Position numbers and translations under genes: made by a program. DNA of 64,000 bases from Bacteroidales bacterium (GTDB lineage: Bacteria > Bacteroidota > Bacteroidia > Bacteroidales > UBA932): NCBI GenBank assembly GCA_017469745.1, contig JAFUFS010000001.1, positions 1 through 64,000 on the forward strand. Direction: 5' to 3'. How positions within the stretch are numbered: the first letter of the stretch is position 1; the number at the start of each line of letters is the position of its first letter. A model generated the notes under the pieces. That model saw nothing but the letters and a program-made list of their open reading frames with translations. It was not told the DNA's origin and searched no databases. Below are positions 52,968-60,193 of the stretch, piece by piece.

Positions 52968-54415
52968 ATCTTGACCGGCTTGTACTTAGGGACGAGGATT
53001 CTCATTATTGTCCAGGCAAGAAGGTAAGCTATTCCGCAGAAGCAGAAAACAATGAAATAACCTGCGGGCTTTCCTTCAAATCCAAGGAAGCGGAAAGCAG
53101 CACCTGCATTCTCTGCATAAGTGAACAGGTTGCCTGCCGCTTTCTGGATTATCATTGAACCGACACCTCCTGCCATCGCACCTATCCCTGTGATAGTGGC
53201 AATCGCACCTTTAGGAAACATATCTCCTACTGTTGAGAATATATTCGCTGACCAAGCCTGATGTCCGGCGGCTGCCAAGCCGATAAGGACTGCAGGCCAC
53301 CAAGGAGAATTGAAATGGACTCCCAAGGGTTGAGCGAATAAGGCGCAAAGAGGGAAGAATGCGAATATCAACATTGCCAGCATGCGTCCTGAATAGGGAT
53401 GCATGCCTTTCTTTTCTACAAACAGTTTTGGAAGATAGCCTCCGAATATGGAGACGACTGTCACAATCAGGTAAAGAGTGAAAATCAGAGCCTGACCCTT
53501 GAATGATGTGGCAGGAGCGTTGAATTGGTTGCTGAAATACGAAGGAGCCCAGAATAGGAAGAACCACCAGACACCGTCTGTCATGAACTTTCCGACAATG
53601 AAAGACCAAGTCTGGCGATACTTGAAAGCTTGGATGAACGGGATTGACTTCTCCTGAGAGAGTGCAGCCTTTTCTGCAGCCTCTTCAGCATCATCCTGAT
53701 GAATGTATTCCAGTTCAGCTTCATTTACATGCTTGCTGACTTCGGGTTTGTCGTACATGAAATCCCAGAAGAACATCCAGATGAATCCAAGGCCACCGAT
53801 AATGATGAATGCCCATTCCCAGCCAAGAGCCTTTGCCAGAGGTGGGATGCATAGGGGAGCCGCAAGGGCGCCCACTGAAGCACCGGCATTGAAGATTGAG
53901 GTAGCAAAAGCCCTGTCTTTCTTTGGGAAATACTCAGCAGTGACTTTTATCGCAGCAGGAAAGTTCCCCGATTCTCCCAGGGCGAGGATTCCACGGCATA
54001 GGAGGAACAGATACACTGAAGTAGTGGCAACTGCAAGTGCGGCATTGCTCCCTGCTTCCACTGCACGCATTGCGGCTACTGAGCCGAACCCACCAAGATG
54101 AGCGGTAGCCCATCCGCAGGCTGCATGCAGGACAGCTCCGGCGGACCATACTCCGATAGAAATCAAATATCCTTTTTTCGTGCCCATCCAGTCTACGAAT
54201 TTGCCTGCAAAGAGGCATGCTATTGCGTAGAAAATAGAGAAAAAGGATGTGATGGTTCCGTAATTTGCATCAGACCAGTGGAACTCAGGTTTGATGAATT
54301 CCTCATAAGTCAAAGAAAGGACCTGGCGATCCAGATAATTAACGGTTGTGGCAACGAAGAGAAGGCTGCAAATCCACCATCTCCAGTCAGTCATCAGCTT
54401 TTTCTGTGTTGACAT
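52964..54415 (-). CDS. exuT: MFS hexuronate transporter
   Basis: 483 residues with 12 predicted membrane segments. The opening RWWICSLLFVATTVNYLDRQVLSLTY and the FFSIFYAIACLFAGKFVDWMGTKKGYL segment (noted at about 12-85) are the ExuT/ACS anion:cation symporter pattern, with RGILALGESGNFPAAIKV. A charged cytoplasmic loop lies at about 225-260. It imports glucuronate/galacturonate or related uronates across the inner membrane. It is one base downstream of the KDPG aldolase gene and so the last gene of the lacI-kdgK-eda-exuT strand. Confidence 0.9.
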   Translation of the reverse strand: MSTQKKLMTDWRWWICSLLFVATTVNYLDRQVLSLTYEEFIKPEFHWSDANYGTITSFFSIFYAIACLFAGKFVDWMGTKKGYLISIGVWSAGAVLHAACGWATAHLGGFGSVAAMRAVEAGSNAALAVATTSVYLFLLCRGILALGESGNFPAAIKVTAEYFPKKDRAFATSIFNAGASVGALAAPLCIPPLAKALGWEWAFIIIGGLGFIWMFFWDFMYDKPEVSKHVNEAELEYIHQDDAEEAAEKAALSQEKSIPFIQAFKYRQTWSFIVGKFMTDGVWWFFLFWAPSYFSNQFNAPATSFKGQALIFTLYLIVTVVSIFGGYLPKLFVEKKGMHPYSGRMLAMLIFAFFPLCALFAQPLGVHFNSPWWPAVLIGLAAAGHQAWSANIFSTVGDMFPKGAIATITGIGAMAGGVGSMIIQKAAGNLFTYAENAGAAFRFLGFEGKPAGYFIVFCFCGIAYLLAWTIMRILVPKYKPVKI

Positions 54416-54416
54416 G

Positions 54417-55082
54417 TTATTTCAATGATTTAATGATCTCTAGAGTTTCAGCGCATAATTGGGTGATCTTCCCCCATTCACCAGCAGCAATCACATCTTT
54501 ATGGAAAAGGTTGGAGCCCATCCCAACACAGGTTACACCTGCTTTGAACCATGCCTCAAGGTTTTCCCGGGTAGGTTTAACTCCTCCTGTGACCATGAGC
54601 TGGCTCCATGGCATAGGGGCCTTGATACCTTTTACAAAGGCAGGTCCAAGTACATCCCCAGGAAAGACTTTGCAGATGTCGCATCCGGCTTCCTGGGCAG
54701 TTCCGATCTCACTCGGAGTCGCACAACCAGGGCAGTAGGGGATGAGCCTTCGGTTACAGACCGGAGCTACCTCGGGATTGAAAAGAGGCCCGACTACAAA
54801 GTTGGCTCCAAGTTGAATGTACATTACAGCTGTGGCTGGATCTATTACTGAACCGACACCTACGATCATTCCAGGGAGTTCTTCAACCGAGAACTTAACA
54901 AGTTCTCCGAAAACTTCCTGAGCGAAATCTCCTCGGTTTGTAAACTCGAAAACCCTGACACCCCCTTCGTAGCAAGCCTTCAGGACCTTCTTGGAAGTCT
55001 CGGGATCTGCGTTGTAGAAGACGGGAACCATGCCCGTCTCTTTCATTGTCTGGATGACTTGTAACTTAGTATATTTTGCCAT
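54417..55082 (-). CDS. eda: KDPG/KHG aldolase
   Basis: 221 residues. Motifs of the class I aldolase: [25 protein letters not shown] with the catalytic Glu, [25 protein letters not shown], and the Schiff-base Lys in [14 protein letters not shown], then [13 protein letters not shown]. It splits 2-keto-3-deoxy-6-phosphogluconate to pyruvate and glyceraldehyde-3-phosphate. It accepts the product of the KdgK encoded upstream. A hairpin repeat lies in the 94 bases between the two genes and may change their relative expression. Confidence 0.93.
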   Translation of the reverse strand: MAKYTKLQVIQTMKETGMVPVFYNADPETSKKVLKACYEGGVRVFEFTNRGDFAQEVFGELVKFSVEELPGMIVGVGSVIDPATAVMYIQLGANFVVGPLFNPEVAPVCNRRLIPYCPGCATPSEIGTAQEAGCDICKVFPGDVLGPAFVKGIKAPMPWSQLMVTGGVKPTRENLEAWFKAGVTCVGMGSNLFHKDVIAAGEWGKITQLCAETLEIIKSLK

Positions 55083-55105
55083 ATAAAAACGTTATTTGTG
55101 TTTTC

Positions 55106-55160
55106 TGTCATCCTGAGGCTTGCCGAAGAATATAGATTCTTCGCTTTGCTCAGAATGACA
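55106..55160. repeat. Dispersed repeat forming a 55-base hairpin
   Basis: Two facing copies of the TGTCATyCTGAG repeat. TGTCATCCTGAGGCTTGCCG begins at 55106, and the complement of TGTCATTCTGAGC ends at 55160. The centre is GAAGAATATAGATTCTTC. The transcript of the kdgK-eda operon would fold here into a strong hairpin. There is no T-run on the minus-strand side, so a classical terminator is doubtful; RNA processing or partial termination is possible. Related to 11315-11366 and 58214-58240. Confidence 0.75.
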
Positions 55161-55176
55161 CAATTCGGAGCGACAC

Positions 55177-56217
55177 CTAGCGGGAGACTCTGCCAGAGCC
55201 GTCGCCATTCATAAGGTTCTCGACCTCGTCCACGGTGACCTGATTGAAATCTCCAAAAACAGTATGTTTCAAGCAGGAGGCCGCGACAGCGAAGTTGAGG
55301 GCCTTCTGATCATCTCCTTCATATGTAAGCAATCCGTAGATAAGACCTCCCATGAAACTGTCTCCGCCGCCTACACGGTCCACGATGTGAGTAATATCAT
55401 AACGCGGTGATTGCCAGAGTGTCTTTCCGTCCCAGAGGACGCCACCCCAAGTGTTGTGGTTGGCATTGATTGAGCCACGCAAAGTAATTATTACCTTTTT
55501 TGCACGAGGGAATCTGGTCATCAACTGCTCTCCTACGCTCTGGAACCTTTTCTGATCAATAGCGCCACCGGTGGCGGTCACTTCGAAACCTTCTGGTTTG
55601 ATGCCAAAGACTTTTTCTGCATCTTCTTCATTTCCCAGAATGATATCGCAACCTTCAACGAGTGCGGGCATGACTTCGGAAGCTTTCTTGCCGTATTTCC
55701 ATAGATTTTTACGGTAGTTGAGGTCGCAGGAGACAGTGACTCCCCGGCGGTTCGCGGCCTTTATGGCTTCAAGACAGACATCTGCAGCTCCTTGGCTGAT
55801 GGCGGGAGTTATTCCCGTCCAATGGAACCAGTCTGCTCCGTCGAACACCTTGTCCCAGTCAATCATCCCGGTCTCGATAGTAGAAATAGCCGAGTGTGCC
55901 CTGTCGTATACAACCTTGCTGGGACGAGCAACAGCTCCGGTTTCAAGGAAATATATTCCTAGGCGTTCACCTCCGAAGATACAGAAGTCTGTGTTGACTC
56001 CGTATGAATGGAGGTCGCGGATGCAGCTCTTTGCAATATCATTGTCCGGGAATCGGGTGACGAATTGAACGTCTATCCCGTAATTGGCAAGGGAAACTGC
56101 AACGTTAGCCTCGCCTCCACCGAAAGTGGCGTCGTATTGTCTGGCTTGCGAGAATCGAAGGTAGCCAGGAGTGGACAACCGGAGCATGATTTCTCCGAAA
56201 GTGATTACTCTCTTCAT
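55177..56217 (-). CDS. kdgK: 2-keto-3-deoxygluconate kinase (PfkB family)
   Basis: 346 residues. ITFGEIMLRLSTPG is the PfkB start. FGGGEANVAVSLANYG forms the sugar lid region, DWFHWTGITPAIS follows, and DRVGGGDSFMGGLIYGL has the anion hole and catalytic Asp. It phosphorylates KDG to KDPG in the cytoplasm. It follows the LacI regulator by 12 bases and precedes eda, matching the pathway order. Confidence 0.9.
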   Translation of the reverse strand: MKRVITFGEIMLRLSTPGYLRFSQARQYDATFGGGEANVAVSLANYGIDVQFVTRFPDNDIAKSCIRDLHSYGVNTDFCIFGGERLGIYFLETGAVARPSKVVYDRAHSAISTIETGMIDWDKVFDGADWFHWTGITPAISQGAADVCLEAIKAANRRGVTVSCDLNYRKNLWKYGKKASEVMPALVEGCDIILGNEEDAEKVFGIKPEGFEVTATGGAIDQKRFQSVGEQLMTRFPRAKKVIITLRGSINANHNTWGGVLWDGKTLWQSPRYDITHIVDRVGGGDSFMGGLIYGLLTYEGDDQKALNFAVAASCLKHTVFGDFNQVTVDEVENLMNGDGSGRVSR

Positions 56218-56229
56218 GGTATCTGATTG

Positions 56230-57234
56230 TTATCTGCCGGTTTTTCTTAAAGAAGACTCTCTTGCTTTGATTTCCATCGCAACCACGATTTTACCTACGT
56301 TGGCTCCCGGTTTCAAAGAAGTAAGGAATGCTTGGGCGGCGCGTCTGCCGATTTCATAGGGATGTTGTGCGATTGAACTGATCGAAGGAGACATGATTGT
56401 TGTAAAGAACTCGTTGGCAGTGCCGATTATTCCGAAATCATCAGGGATGCGGACCCCACTCTCCTTGACCGCGATATATGCTCCCAATGCGGAGAAGTCT
56501 CCTGCACAGTAGATGGCATCACATCCTCGTTCGAGGGCGATCTTTCCGGCTTTGTATCCGCTTTCTTCAACGATGGAATCATAAAAAATGATATCTTCAT
56601 CGATTTCGATCCCCATATCGGTCAGGGCCTGCTTGTAACCATTCAGACGGTCCATGTAGGCTTCAGTGTCCCTGAATCCTGCGATGTGGCCGATCCTTTT
56701 ATAGCCTTGTTCAATCAAGTGATGGGTGCCTTCATAAGCACCATGGAAATTGTCATTGACAATTTTGGGTCCCGGAAGGTCGCTGAAGACTCGGTCAAAT
56801 TGTACCAGGACAGTGCCTTGCCTGACGTTTTCCAAAATGTGGTCGCCCGATGTGGAAGAGCTGGCATGAGAGATCAGGACTCCGGCGACACGGTTGCTCT
56901 TCAATGTCTTAAGGGCCTTTATCTCGTCATCCAGGTTTTCATGAGTCTGACAGATGATCACTGAATAGCCGTGTTCGTTCAGCACCGTTTCCGCTCCACT
57001 GATTGCACTGCTGAAGAATGCCCTGTTTATTCTTGGTACGACAATCCCAACAACATTGGAATGACCTTTTCGTAAAGAAGAAGCGGGCTCATTTCGTTCG
57101 TAGCCCATCGATGCTGCCGCTTCAGAGATGGCCTTGCGAGTAGACTCTTTAACTCTGGGGCTTCCTGCGAGAGCCCTTGAAACGGTTGAAGGCGTCACCC
57201 CGAGGGATTTCGCGATGTCGGAGATGGTTACCAT
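56230..57234 (-). CDS. LacI-family regulator of uronate genes
   Basis: 334 residues from the ATG at 57234, where the HTH begins (MVTISDIAKSLGVTPSTVSR); ten upstream in-frame codons would cover the promoter. A hinge helix (about 45-58) is followed by a periplasmic-binding-protein-type effector domain with GIVVPRINRAFFSSAISGAE and RIPDDFGIIGTANEF. It likely represses both its own operon and kduD-kduI through the two ACAAACGTTTGT palindromes in the divergent gap, until a pathway intermediate such as KDG binds. The effector is inferred. Confidence 0.9.
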   Translation of the reverse strand: MVTISDIAKSLGVTPSTVSRALAGSPRVKESTRKAISEAAASMGYERNEPASSLRKGHSNVVGIVVPRINRAFFSSAISGAETVLNEHGYSVIICQTHENLDDEIKALKTLKSNRVAGVLISHASSSTSGDHILENVRQGTVLVQFDRVFSDLPGPKIVNDNFHGAYEGTHHLIEQGYKRIGHIAGFRDTEAYMDRLNGYKQALTDMGIEIDEDIIFYDSIVEESGYKAGKIALERGCDAIYCAGDFSALGAYIAVKESGVRIPDDFGIIGTANEFFTTIMSPSISSIAQHPYEIGRRAAQAFLTSLKPGANVGKIVVAMEIKARESSLRKTGR

Positions 57235-57253
57235 GCTGATTTTATATGATATC

Positions 57254-57272
57254 CAAATATACAAACGTTTGT
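57254..57272 (-). promoter_or_regulatory. lacI -7 box with LacI-type operator
   Basis: The minus strand has TATATTTG (57254-57261), a perfect -7 box, next to the palindrome ACAAACGTTTGT (57261-57272). The palindrome covers the region just upstream of the -7 box. The central CG with flanking symmetry is typical of LacI/GalR operators. Autorepression is expected. Confidence 0.6.
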
Positions 57273-57355
57273 GGTAATAAGCGAATATTTTTGAAATAAT
57301 TGTAAAGAATCTAACCGGCGAAGTGGTTTTTTACAGATTTTTTACAAGAATGGTA

Positions 57356-57386
57356 TTGTTTTTAAATACAAACGTTTGTATATTCG
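57356..57386 (+). promoter_or_regulatory. kduD promoter with second LacI-type operator
   Basis: TTG (57356-57358) and TATATTCG (57379-57386, one mismatch to TAnnTTTG) are 20 bases apart. The perfect 16-bp palindrome ATACAAACGTTTGTAT (57366-57381) fills the spacer and overlaps the -7 box, an ideal repressor position. Its centre is 107 bases, about ten helical turns, from the operator at 57261-57272, so looping between the two is possible. Confidence 0.65.
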
Positions 57387-57411
57387 CTACCGATATCAAA
57401 TTAGCTATAGC

Positions 57412-58215
57412 ATGAATGATTTATTCTCTTTGAAAGGCAAGAATGCCTGGATTACCGGGGCATCTTACGGTATAGGCTTCAACATAGCAAAGGCCTTTGT
57501 TGCAGCTGGTGCTCAGAACATCATCTTCAATGATATCAACGATGCAGCGCTTCAGAGAGGGCTTGATAACTACCGTGAGGCAGGGATCGAAAACGTCCAC
57601 GGATATGTCTGCGACGTGACTGATGAAGTTGCTGTAAAGGCTCTTGTCGAGACGATTCACAAGGACGTCGGTCAGATTGACATCCTGGTCAACAATGCAG
57701 GAATCATCAAGCGTATCCCCATGCATGAGATGGAGCGGAAAGAGTTCCAGCAGGTCATAGATGTTGACCTTGTTGCACCGTTCATCGTATCTTCGGCTGT
57801 CCTGCCGGAAATGATGGAGAGACGGGAGGGAAAGATCATCAACATCTGTTCTATGATGTCCGAACCCGGCCGTGAGACTGTCTCTGCCTATGCCGCAGCA
57901 AAAGGTGGTCTCAAGATGTTGACAAGGAACATCTGCTCTGAGTATGGTGAGTACAACATCCAGTGTAATGGCATCGGTCCCGGCTACATTGCAACTCCCC
58001 AGACTGCTCCGCTACGCGAGACACAGCCCGACGGCAGCCGCCATCCTTTTGACTCTTTTATCTGTGCCAAGACTCCTGCAGGACGCTGGCTCGATCCTTC
58101 TGAACTTGGTGGACCGGCAGTCTTTCTCGCTTCGCATGCCTCTGATGCCGTGAACGGCCACATACTCTATGTTGATGGAGGAATACTGGCTTATATCGGG
58201 AAGCAGCCGAAGTAG
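57412..58215 (+). CDS. kduD: 2-keto-3-deoxygluconate/5-keto-gluconate dehydrogenase (SDR)
   Basis: 267 residues from the ATG at 57412; an open frame to 57376 would begin inside the operator. Rossmann motif TGASYGIG at 15-22, NNAG in VNNAGIIKR, catalytic Ser in INICSMMSE, and YAAAK with catalytic Tyr and Lys. The family oxidises or reduces 5-keto sugars; next to kduI it is most likely KduD, which turns 3-deoxy-D-glycero-2,5-hexodiulosonate into KDG with NAD(P)H. Gluconate 5-dehydrogenase is a close relative and cannot be excluded. Confidence 0.88.
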   Translation: MNDLFSLKGKNAWITGASYGIGFNIAKAFVAAGAQNIIFNDINDAALQRGLDNYREAGIENVHGYVCDVTDEVAVKALVETIHKDVGQIDILVNNAGIIKRIPMHEMERKEFQQVIDVDLVAPFIVSSAVLPEMMERREGKIINICSMMSEPGRETVSAYAAAKGGLKMLTRNICSEYGEYNIQCNGIGPGYIATPQTAPLRETQPDGSRHPFDSFICAKTPAGRWLDPSELGGPAVFLASHASDAVNGHILYVDGGILAYIGKQPK

Positions 58216-58240
58216 ATTCTTCACTTCGTTCAGAATGACA
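58214..58240 (+). repeat. Dispersed repeat, single arm
   Basis: One copy of the repeat family. The minus strand begins TGTCATTCTGAACGAAGTGA and ends at the kduD stop codon, whose last two bases belong to it. It lies in the 50-base gap between kduD and kduI. It has no facing arm, in contrast to the copy at 55106-55160. Confidence 0.7.
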
Positions 58241-58265
58241 AGGTTCAGAATGAAATTTTACTATT

Positions 58266-59108
58266 ATGAAAATTAATTGTGAGGTTCGCCAGGCATCCAG
58301 CAATTTGGATGCGAAGCACTATGACACGGAGCGCATCCGGAAGGAATATCTGGTTGAAAAGGTCATGGCTCCTGATGAGATCAACATGGTCTATTCCATG
58401 TTCGACAGGATCATAACCGGAGGTGCCGTTCCTGTAAGGGAAGAGCTGATCCTTTCTGCTCCGGATATTCTGAGAGCAGAGTATTTCACACAGAGAAGGG
58501 AAGTCGGAATCATCAATGTCGGTGGCCGCGGATGTGTAAAAGTGGGCGATGATGAATACCTTCTTGATTATAAGGAGGCCCTCTACGTGGGACGTGGAGA
58601 CCGTCACATTGTTTTTACCAGTGCCGATCCGGAGGCCCCTGCTCATTACTACTTCTGTTCAGCACCTGCACATCGCGAGACGGGAGTCAAGAAGGTGACT
58701 AAGAAAGATGCAGTGGTGATGCACCTTGGATCGCTTGAAGAATCCAATGAAAGGACTATCAACCGTCTGCTTGTCAAGGAAGTTGTACCGTGCTGCCAGC
58801 TTCAAATGGGAATGACGGAACTCGCCCCTGGAAGCACCTGGAACACCATGCCTGCACATACCCATGACAGGCGCATGGAGGTGTATTTCTATTTCGAGGT
58901 TCCTGAGAATGCGGCAGTCTGCCATTTCATGGGAGAGCCTCAGGAAACCAGGCACATTTGGATGCATAATGAACAGTCTGTCATTTCTCCTCAATGGAGC
59001 ATTCATTCAGCCTGCGCAACCCGGAACTACACTTTTATCTGGGCGATGTGTGGAGAGAATGATGACTATAACGACATGGATTGGTGCGATACCAAAGATT
59101 TGAAATAA
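58266..59108 (+). CDS. kduI: 5-keto-4-deoxyuronate isomerase
   Basis: 280 residues. MKINCEVRQASSNLDAKHYD is the family opening. The cupin zinc site is in TMPAHTHDRRMEVYFYF with its His residues and Glu, and QWSIHSACATRNYTFIWAMCGEN is the C-terminal part with the fourth ligand. It isomerises 4-deoxy-5-ketouronate, released from unsaturated uronides, to the KduD substrate. The stop overlaps the next ATG (TAATG), so translation is coupled to the DUF4861 gene. Confidence 0.95.
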   Translation: MKINCEVRQASSNLDAKHYDTERIRKEYLVEKVMAPDEINMVYSMFDRIITGGAVPVREELILSAPDILRAEYFTQRREVGIINVGGRGCVKVGDDEYLLDYKEALYVGRGDRHIVFTSADPEAPAHYYFCSAPAHRETGVKKVTKKDAVVMHLGSLEESNERTINRLLVKEVVPCCQLQMGMTELAPGSTWNTMPAHTHDRRMEVYFYFEVPENAAVCHFMGEPQETRHIWMHNEQSVISPQWSIHSACATRNYTFIWAMCGENDDYNDMDWCDTKDLK

Positions 59109-59992
59109 TGAAAAAAGCCTTATCAATCGCATGTGCCGTACTTTTGGCAGTTACTGGCTGTAGGGACAACCCTGCCCCTAAGGTCATGGCTCGTGAGGTT
59201 CCTGAGAGGGCGGATGATTTCGTGTTTGAGAACAATCTGATCGCCGGACGTTTCTACGGGAAGGCCCTTGAAGGCGATCCCACTTCCCCAGGACTTGATG
59301 TCTGGGTGAAGTTGCCTGGCAGGCTTGTGGCTGATGATTGGTATGCAGGTGCAATGAAAGATGGGAGCTACTATCACCATGATCACGGCGGCAAGGATTG
59401 TTACAAAGTGGCTGTAAGTCTCGGAGGCGGGGCTTCTGTTCCCTACTTATACAATCGTTTGTGCTGGCCTGCTACGAACTACCGCTCAAGTACAGTGCTT
59501 GAGAAATCGGATGACAGGATTGTTTTTGTCCTAGGCTATCCTGAATGGGAGGCATCGGAAGGAATCAATGTGAGCCTGGAGAAAAAAGTGACCGTTGAGG
59601 CGGACTCTTATTTTATTAAGGTGGAAGACACTTATGTTTTCACAGGAACGGACTCTCTGACTGTTGCAGCAGGTTTCAAATTACATGGGGATCAGTCCAC
59701 GGTGGTAGATCGCCTGGACAGTCCCGGAAGACTTGCTATCTGGGAAAAGGCTTCTGATCAGAGCGTGGAACCGGAAGATGGCCTTATCGGAGTTGCTATC
59801 GTCATGCCGGATTCTGAGTCTCATCTATTCTCGAAGGAACTCGATCATGCATTGATTCTCAAGGATATAATTTCGGGACAGACTATCAGTTACATGGTTG
59901 GATCGTGCTGGTCGAAAGCTGAAATCAAGGATTCTGAAACATGGTTCGGAATGATCAAAGCAGTTTCAAGAAAGAGCAGATCGGATGGATAG
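59108..59992 (+). CDS. DUF4861 lipoprotein of uronate loci
   Basis: 294 residues from the ATG at 59108; lipobox AVTGC with Cys17. The sequence shows DUF4861 features: ENNLIAGRFYGKALEGD, TSPGLDVWVK, the aromatic/His stretch SYYHHDHGGKDCYKVAVSLG and the late YMVGSCWSKAEIKDSETWFG. DUF4861 proteins are typical companions of polysaccharide lyases; their biochemical role is not settled. It is coupled to kduI by a one-base overlap. The reading frame ends 52 bases inside the next small open frame, so a frameshift near the C-terminus is possible. Confidence 0.75.
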   Translation: MKKALSIACAVLLAVTGCRDNPAPKVMAREVPERADDFVFENNLIAGRFYGKALEGDPTSPGLDVWVKLPGRLVADDWYAGAMKDGSYYHHDHGGKDCYKVAVSLGGGASVPYLYNRLCWPATNYRSSTVLEKSDDRIVFVLGYPEWEASEGINVSLEKKVTVEADSYFIKVEDTYVFTGTDSLTVAAGFKLHGDQSTVVDRLDSPGRLAIWEKASDQSVEPEDGLIGVAIVMPDSESHLFSKELDHALILKDIISGQTISYMVGSCWSKAEIKDSETWFGMIKAVSRKSRSDG

Positions 59993-60174
59993 GAGCCGTG
60001 GCCCGCAGATATGGAAGACCTGTTTTCGCTTTCATTGACGGTAATAAAATTGGAGATGCGGATGCCGTCCTTGATCTGCTTTCTCGTACTCAGCTTTATT
60101 GGTGGACATCGGCGACTCTTGCTCCGGATGCCTTGGAATCTTTCCGGTTCGTACTTACGAATGATTGGAAATAG
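59941..60174 (+). CDS. Small hypothetical frame or frameshifted tail
   Basis: 77 codons in a different frame, overlapping the end of the DUF4861 gene by 52 bases and ending 19 bases before the next gene. Codon choice looks like real coding sequence (VFAFIDGNKIGDADAVLDLL, then YWWTSATLAPDALESF). I recognise no domain and there is no signal peptide. It may be a genuine small protein translated by coupling, or the displaced C-terminal end of the DUF4861 protein or of a lost gene. Confidence 0.4.
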   Translation: MVRNDQSSFKKEQIGWIGAVARRYGRPVFAFIDGNKIGDADAVLDLLSRTQLYWWTSATLAPDALESFRFVLTNDWK

Positions 60175-60193
60175 TATTAACGAAACACCTTAA

